Source of the DNA: Marinobacterium_D sp050908845
GTDB lineage: Bacteria; Pseudomonadota; Gammaproteobacteria; Pseudomonadales; Balneatricaceae
Length of the DNA: 64,000 nt
Assembly (NCBI RefSeq): GCF_050908845.1
Contig: NZ_CP194171.1
Location: 3,348,001 to 3,412,000 of the forward strand
Direction of reading: 5' to 3'
The notes beneath the pieces are model-generated. The model searched no databases and was not told the DNA's origin. It saw only the letters and a list, made by a program, of their open reading frames with translations. Below are positions 59,568-64,000 of the stretch, in pieces (positions within the stretch are counted from its first letter, which is position 1; each line of letters begins with the position of its first letter). Both the position numbers and the translations under genes were made by a program.

Positions 59568-60248
59568 ATGGATGTCATCGAGTTTCTTAAAGAAAAAGAG
59601 CGGTCACTGAAGACACGCATCACCGCGCTGGACCTGAAAGGTTCGTCCAGCGAGCATCTGCGCCAGCTGACCTATTTCATCAGTCACTCGCTCAACAATA
59701 CCCTCAACAACGCCTGGGTTTCCCGCATCAAGCTGTTCTCCGAGCAGGAGGATGAGCAGGCGTTTCAGGGACTGATGAACCCCAAGGTGATCAGTTTCTA
59801 TCGCAACTGGCAGGACAGGCTGGATAAAGAAGTGTTTGTCGGCGAATGGATGACCGTGGACCAGGCGCGCATCGACAGCTTTGCCGGCGTTACCGGCGAT
59901 CAGCAGTGGATCCACACGGACCCGGCACGGGCCCGCGAGGAATCCCCCTTCGGCGATACTATCGCCCACGGTTTTCTGGTGCTGTCGCTGCTGCCCTACC
60001 TGACCGACACCGTCGATCCGGACAAACCGCCCTATCCCGAGGCACGCATGGTGGTCAACCTGGGCCTGGACCAGGTGCGCTTTCCGCACCCGGTGAAATG
60101 CGGCAGCCGCATCCGCGCCCGCACCACGCTGAAATCGATGAAGCCTGGCAAACGCAGCCTGGATATGGTCAACCGCATTCAGGTGGAGGTAGAGGGCTCC
60201 AAGCGCATCGTCTGCGTCGCCGATGCGGTCTTGCGTCTCTATTTCTGA
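59568..60248 (+). CDS. MaoC-family hydratase-like protein
   Basis: 226-aa protein. After a helical N-terminal region of about 80 residues (the part MDVIEFLKEKERSLKTRITAL and SSSEHLRQLTYFISHSLNN) comes a hot-dog fold. It has the hydratase motif FAGVTGDQQWIHTDPARAREESPFGDTIAHGFLVLSL, including Asp and His of the (R)-specific enoyl-CoA hydratase pair. The protein may hydrate a 2-enoyl-CoA or act on a related thioester. AGGAT precedes the ATG; the frame is open upstream, but the stretch looks noncoding. It stands alone between fdhA and dadA. Confidence 0.8.
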   Translation: MDVIEFLKEKERSLKTRITALDLKGSSSEHLRQLTYFISHSLNNTLNNAWVSRIKLFSEQEDEQAFQGLMNPKVISFYRNWQDRLDKEVFVGEWMTVDQARIDSFAGVTGDQQWIHTDPARAREESPFGDTIAHGFLVLSLLPYLTDTVDPDKPPYPEARMVVNLGLDQVRFPHPVKCGSRIRARTTLKSMKPGKRSLDMVNRIQVEVEGSKRIVCVADAVLRLYF

Positions 60249-60300
60249 GTTACCCCTCTACTTCTGAGTTGCGCCTCTACCGCTGACGATAGATCAGCCC

Positions 60301-61557
60301 TCAGGCGTAGCGGCGGATCGACAGCCCCTCGGGGTCGATATCGGTCTGGCGTTCGCTGATCACATCCGCCACAAACTTCGCCGAGCCCAGTGACATGGTC
60401 CAGCCCAGGGTGCCGTGACCGGTATTCAGGAACAGGTTCGAAAGCGCGGTTTCACCAAGAATCGGTGTACCATCCGGCGTCATCGGCCGCAGACCGGTCC
60501 AGAACTCGGCGTGCGCTAGATCCCCGGCCCCCGGGAACAGATCGCTGACCACAAACTCGATATTGCGGCGCCGCTTCTCGGTCAGCTCCTTATTGTAGGA
60601 GGCGATCTCGGCGGTACCGCCGACGCGGATGCGATCACCGAGACGGGTCACAGCCACCTTGTAGGTTTCATCCATCACCGTAGACGTCGGCGCGTGATCC
60701 GCATTGGTAATCGGCAGCGTCAGCGAGTAGCCCTTGATCGGGTACACCGGCGCCTGAATACCTATACCAGCCAGCATCTGTCGGGAGTAACTGCCCAGCG
60801 CCAGCAGGTAGTGATCCGCCGTCATCTTGCCACGGGAGGTGGATACGCTGGTGATGCGGCCCGCCTCGGTATTAAGGCCGAGAATATCGGTCTTCATGAC
60901 GAATTTGACGCCCATTCTGCGACACTCGTCCGCCAGGCGATTGGTAAACAGGAAGCAGTCACCGGTCTCGTCCCCCGGCAGGCGCAGACCGCCCACCAGC
61001 TTCTCTTTGACGAAGCCCAGCGCCGGCTCGTAATCAACCAGCTGATCCACATCCAGCGCCTGGTAAGGCACACCGCACTGATCGAGAATCGCCATATCCT
61101 CCTGAACCGCCTCGACCTGCTTTTCACTGCGGAACAGCTGGGTCAGCCCCCGGGCCCGGTTGTCATACTCGATACCGATTTCGTTACGCAGCGCCTTGAG
61201 GCAGTCCCGGCTGTACTCGGCGATCCGCAACATCCGCGCCTTATTGACGCGATAGGAAGCCTCGTTGCAATTGGAGAGCATTTTCCCCATCCAGCCCAGG
61301 GTCTGCAGATCCAGCTCTTTACCGCTGATCATCAACGGGGCCAGATCCTGCATCATCCACTTCACTGCCTTCAGAGGAACGCCAGGCGCCGCCCAGGGTG
61401 TAGAATATCCCGGTGAAATCTGCCCGGCATTGGCATAGCTGGTCTCCAGCGCCACATCCACCTGTCGGTCGATCACCGTCACCTCGTGACCCGCTTTCGC
61501 CAGATACCAAGCACTGGTTACACCAACGACCCCTGCACCCATCACCAGAACCGCCAT
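60301..61557 (-). CDS. dadA: D-amino-acid dehydrogenase
   Basis: FAD-dependent, membrane-associated oxidation of D-amino acids (mainly D-alanine) to 2-oxo acids and ammonia. 418 aa. FAD loop VLVMGAGVVGVTSAWYLAKAG, then the family motif SYANAGQISPGYSTPWAAPGVP, and the C-terminal TGLRPMTPDGTPILG and LFLNTGHGTLGWTMS. GAGGTG precedes the ATG. It is divergent from a RidA-family gene across a markedly AT-rich 239-bp region. No racemase gene is adjacent. Confidence 0.94.
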   Translation of the reverse strand: MAVLVMGAGVVGVTSAWYLAKAGHEVTVIDRQVDVALETSYANAGQISPGYSTPWAAPGVPLKAVKWMMQDLAPLMISGKELDLQTLGWMGKMLSNCNEASYRVNKARMLRIAEYSRDCLKALRNEIGIEYDNRARGLTQLFRSEKQVEAVQEDMAILDQCGVPYQALDVDQLVDYEPALGFVKEKLVGGLRLPGDETGDCFLFTNRLADECRRMGVKFVMKTDILGLNTEAGRITSVSTSRGKMTADHYLLALGSYSRQMLAGIGIQAPVYPIKGYSLTLPITNADHAPTSTVMDETYKVAVTRLGDRIRVGGTAEIASYNKELTEKRRRNIEFVVSDLFPGAGDLAHAEFWTGLRPMTPDGTPILGETALSNLFLNTGHGTLGWTMSLGSAKFVADVISERQTDIDPEGLSIRRYA

Positions 61558-61796
61558 GACACACCTCGAACGTTTATCGGTTTATTTTGTGAAAATATAA
61601 TCACCTGCCTTGTTTTATTTTTACAGGTTTTTATTTTTGTATTTTTTATTATTTTTAGTGTTTTTACCTACATTAAAATAAATAAACAACTACAACCACC
61701 GTTCCTGTTATCGTAGAATCTGCTTTCTGCGCGATTCTGTTTTGCACTATCGCCTACCAAACTCAAACCTTTTCAAGAACCTGTAGGACAGCCCCG
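61558..61796. promoter_or_regulatory. AT-rich divergent control region of dadA and ridA-like gene
   Basis: Runs of T and A dominate 61580-61690 (for example TTTTATTTTTACAGG and TATTTTTTATTATT), unlike the surrounding coding DNA. TTTGTGAAAATATAATCAC at 61588-61606 may be a Lrp/DadR-type site, since Lrp homologues commonly control dadA; I cannot confirm it by inspection. No gene is seen. Confidence 0.4.
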
Positions 61797-62147
61797 ATGG
61801 CTATAGAACGCATCCACTCCACCGATCGCATGAGCCGTATCGTCAAACACAACGGTACCGTCTACCTGTGCGGCCAGACCGCCGGCCAGGCTGAATGGGA
61901 TATCGCCGAACAGACCCGCCAATGCCTGAGCAAAATCGAGAACCTGCTCACCGAGGCCGGCAGTAACACCGCCTCCATCCTCTCGGTGACTATCTATATT
62001 CGCGATATGAAGGATTTCGCCGCCATGAACGCGGTATGGGACGCCTGGGTGGCCGATCTGCCCAAGCCCGCCCGCGCCTGCGTTGAAGCGCGCATGGCAC
62101 GCCCGGAAATTCTCGTCGAGATGACCGTCACCGCTGCCGAAGCCTGA
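61797..62147 (+). CDS. RidA-family protein
   Basis: 116-aa protein of the YjgF/YER057c/RidA family, which hydrolyses reactive enamine/imine intermediates. The pattern YLCGQTAGQAEWDIAEQTRQCLSKIENLL, then SVTIYIRDMKDFAAMNAVWDAW and ARACVEARMARPEILVEMTVTA contains the conserved arginine and glutamate (R-x-C-V-E-A-R) of the active pocket. It sits beside dadA, whose products include imines, so detoxifying 2-iminopropanoate is a natural role. GGA precedes the ATG. Confidence 0.9.
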   Translation: MAIERIHSTDRMSRIVKHNGTVYLCGQTAGQAEWDIAEQTRQCLSKIENLLTEAGSNTASILSVTIYIRDMKDFAAMNAVWDAWVADLPKPARACVEARMARPEILVEMTVTAAEA

Positions 62148-62325
62148 CAGGGCTTAATCTAAAGCCCGCCAGAGGCCGGTTCCGGCCTCTCCTTGCCCCC
62201 TTCAGATGCCTGCCCCCCCTCAGAGACCAGCAAGCGGGTATCAGGCACTGTCAGACAGTCGCCAGATCAGTTATTTTTCATCTCCATACCACTGACCCGC
62301 CAACCCCAAAACGGAGGAGCAAAGG

Positions 62326-63021
62326 ATGAAAGGCACATGGATCGATATCCCAACGGTCGAAAAGCAGGGCTTTACCGGCTACCTGTCCCTGCCGCCGACC
62401 GGAAAAGGCCCCGGCATCGTTATCGCCCAGGAGATCTGGGGCGTAAACGGCCATATCCGCGCCCTAGCTGATCAATACGCCCTGGATGGCTATGTGGTGC
62501 TCGCACCGGATGTGTTCTGGCGTCAGGAAAAACAGGTCGACCTCGACTATGACGAAACCGGCAGCACCCGGGCCCTGGCCCTGCGCCAGGCCGTTGATGA
62601 TGCCCAGGCCGGTGCCGATCTGACCGCGGCCGCCGCGCATCTGAAAACCCTGCCCGAAGTAGACGGCGGAGTGGCCGCCATCGGATACTGCCTTGGCGGC
62701 CAGCTTGCTTACCGCGCTGCCGCGGCAGGTGAAGTTGATGCAGCCGTTGCCTACTACGGAGGCGGTATTCAGGACAGCCTGGAGCTGGCGGCTGACATTA
62801 GTCAGCCGATCCTGTTCCACTACGCCGAGCTGGACAAGATGATACCGCCCGACGCCGTAGCCAGCGTGAAAGCGGCGTTCAGCGATAAGTCCGAGGCACA
62901 GTTCTTCGACTACCCAGGCGTCAACCACGGCTTTAACTGCTGGGGACGCCCCGCCTACGATCAGAAATCCGCGGCACTGGCCCACGGCCGTACGTTGACA
63001 TTTCTGGCCGAGTCACTCTGA
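62326..63021 (+). CDS. dienelactone hydrolase-family protein
   Basis: 231-aa alpha/beta hydrolase. The catalytic triad of the dienelactone hydrolase type is visible: Cys122 in AIGYCLGGQLA, an Asp in HYAELDKMIPP, and a His in PGVNHGFNCWGR. The N-terminal Glu of QEIWGVN corresponds to the glutamate that polarises the cysteine. Typical substrates are dienelactones from aromatic pathways or other small esters, but no aromatic-degradation cluster is near, so the substrate is open. GGAGG and a second AAGG lie upstream of the ATG. The 178-bp gap before it holds nothing I recognise. Confidence 0.85.
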   Translation: MKGTWIDIPTVEKQGFTGYLSLPPTGKGPGIVIAQEIWGVNGHIRALADQYALDGYVVLAPDVFWRQEKQVDLDYDETGSTRALALRQAVDDAQAGADLTAAAAHLKTLPEVDGGVAAIGYCLGGQLAYRAAAAGEVDAAVAYYGGGIQDSLELAADISQPILFHYAELDKMIPPDAVASVKAAFSDKSEAQFFDYPGVNHGFNCWGRPAYDQKSAALAHGRTLTFLAESL

Positions 63022-63103
63022 TCCCCTTGCGCTCGCCGCTTGAACCGCGCTCGCGCTGCCTGAGCCAGAACTGCACAGGCTTAACCGGTAAGAGGTATCA
63101 GCC

Positions 63104-64000
63104 GTGAAAATCGCGATACTGGATGACTATCAGGATGCGGTCAGCAAACTCGACTGCTTCGACCTGCTGGCAGAGCACGACGTACAGGTGCTGACCCAGA
63201 CGTACGAGGATCCAGAAGAGCTGGCATCAAAACTCGCTGGCGTCGAAGCCCTGGTGCTTATTCGCGAGCGCACAAGGATCACCGATGCTCTCCTGTCCTA
63301 CCTTCCCGACCTGAAACTGATCAGCCAGACCGGCAAGGTGAGCAACCATATCGACCCGGCCCTGTGCGCCCGACACGGCGTTGCCGTGGCCGAAGGGATC
63401 GGCTCGCCGGTGGCTCCCTCTGAGCTTTGCTGGGCACTGATCATGGCCGCTTCGCGCCGGATCCCGGAGTATGTTCAACAACTGGAGCTTAACCACTGGC
63501 AGCAGTGTGCTACCCCCGGGCTGGGGCGCAGCCTTGATGGGCTGACACTGGGCATCTGGGGCTACGGTAAAATCGGCCAGCGTATCGCCCAATATGCCAG
63601 GGCGTTTGGTATGAACGTGCTGGTTTGGGGCAGCAAGACGTCACGGCAGAAAGCGTTTGAAGATGGTTTCGCCGCCGCCGAAAGTAAAACCGAATTCTTC
63701 AGCGAAGCTGATATTCTAAGCCTGCATCTGCGACTTAACGACGCCACCCGAGCGATCGTCACCCGCGAGGATCTGGCACTGATGAAGCCCGGATCCCTGT
63801 TCGTCAATATCAGCCGCGCCGAACTGGTCGAGCCCGGCGCCCTGCTTGCCGAGATGACGCAGCGGACCGATAAGTACGCCGCGCTTGATGTGTTTGAGGC
63901 CGAGCCGGCCACACCGCAAAACGAGCCGCTGATGAGACTGCCCAACGTGCTCTGTACGCCGCACATCGGCTACGTGGAACAAAACAGCTACGAGCTTTAT
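63104..64000 (+). CDS. D-2-hydroxyacid dehydrogenase family protein, 3' end outside the window
   Basis: 299 codons are open to the window end from a GTG start at 63104 with AAGAGG upstream. The catalytic domain (KIAILDDYQDAVSKLDCFDLL, then SQTGKVSNHIDPALCARHG) leads to the NAD domain LGIWGYGKIGQRIAQYARAFGMNVLVWG. The active-site NISRAELVEPGALLAEM and LDVFEAEPATPQNEPLMRLPNVLCTPHIGY follow, the last holding the catalytic His. The family reduces 2-oxoacids to D-hydroxyacids or, for phosphoglycerate dehydrogenases, oxidises 3-phosphoglycerate. Substrate unknown. It follows the dienelactone hydrolase-like gene by 82 bp. Confidence 0.88.
   Translation, partial: MKIAILDDYQDAVSKLDCFDLLAEHDVQVLTQTYEDPEELASKLAGVEALVLIRERTRITDALLSYLPDLKLISQTGKVSNHIDPALCARHGVAVAEGIGSPVAPSELCWALIMAASRRIPEYVQQLELNHWQQCATPGLGRSLDGLTLGIWGYGKIGQRIAQYARAFGMNVLVWGSKTSRQKAFEDGFAAAESKTEFFSEADILSLHLRLNDATRAIVTREDLALMKPGSLFVNISRAELVEPGALLAEMTQRTDKYAALDVFEAEPATPQNEPLMRLPNVLCTPHIGYVEQNSYELY

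Noticed and set aside
1..64000. CRISPR arrays, tRNA or rRNA genes, complete insertion sequences
   Set aside because: No regularly spaced repeats, no tRNA-like T-loop or cloverleaf in noncoding gaps, no transposase frame were found by reading; a weak tRNA could be missed by eye.

Overview
The window reads as a chromosomal segment of a GC-rich gammaproteobacterium. Glycine betaine catabolism, the N-acetylglutaminylglutamine amide (NAGGN) osmolyte operon, TRAP and BCCT transporters and many flavin or Fe-S enzymes together suggest a marine or halotolerant member of the Oceanospirillales. That placement is inferred from gene content; no rRNA or tRNA gene was seen.

Layout. 0-9 kb: tail-to-tail housekeeping genes (a yqaA fragment, recQ, a YecA-like gene, a cupin, glpK-glpD, a fatty-acid desaturase, an EamA exporter). 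9-11 kb: an XRE-cupin regulator divergent from a BenE-type transporter, with two copies of a palindromic operator between them. 11-16 kb: the NAGGN operon (asnO, ngg, M42 peptidase). 16-26 kb: a GST, a glycine-zipper lipoprotein, a cardiolipin synthase-like protein, an ABC exporter, a SulP transporter, ogt, aroA and two unknowns.

26-30 kb is an AT-rich island that I read as a gene-cassette array without an integrase (a CALIN). Three well-formed attC sites and a fourth possible site separate short same-strand genes. The genes encode a nucleotidyltransferase fused to a membrane segment, a multi-pass membrane protein, a lipoprotein with a small partner, a DUF1353-like protein and a membrane-anchored protein. 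The island and two further unknown genes lie between two diverged direct copies of a roughly 180-bp intergenic repeat (25.8 and 32.0 kb). 32-36 kb: a methyltransferase, a zinc-ribbon membrane protein, a SecDF-head-like gene broken by an in-frame amber codon, and a two-part anion permease.

36-59 kb is a near-complete glycine betaine to pyruvate locus. It holds gbcB/gbcA (betaine to dimethylglycine), dgcA-dgcB-etfA-etfB (dimethylglycine to sarcosine plus electron transfer), a DUF5943 gene, an M19 dipeptidase, a GbdR-like GlxA/AraC regulator, serine dehydratase and a glutathione-independent formaldehyde dehydrogenase for the released formaldehyde. A five-gene import operon (BCCT carrier, an unknown 82-aa protein, TRAP dctPQM) belongs to it. 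Sarcosine oxidase and glyA are not in the window. The octamer TGCGACAT, in either orientation, recurs in the control regions of this locus, and a 23-bp block is shared by the BCCT and DUF5943-dgcA upstream regions, so a common operator is likely. A diguanylate cyclase sits inside the locus.

59-64 kb: a MaoC-like hydratase, dadA divergent from a RidA gene, a dienelactone hydrolase-like gene, and a D-2-hydroxyacid dehydrogenase that runs off the right edge.
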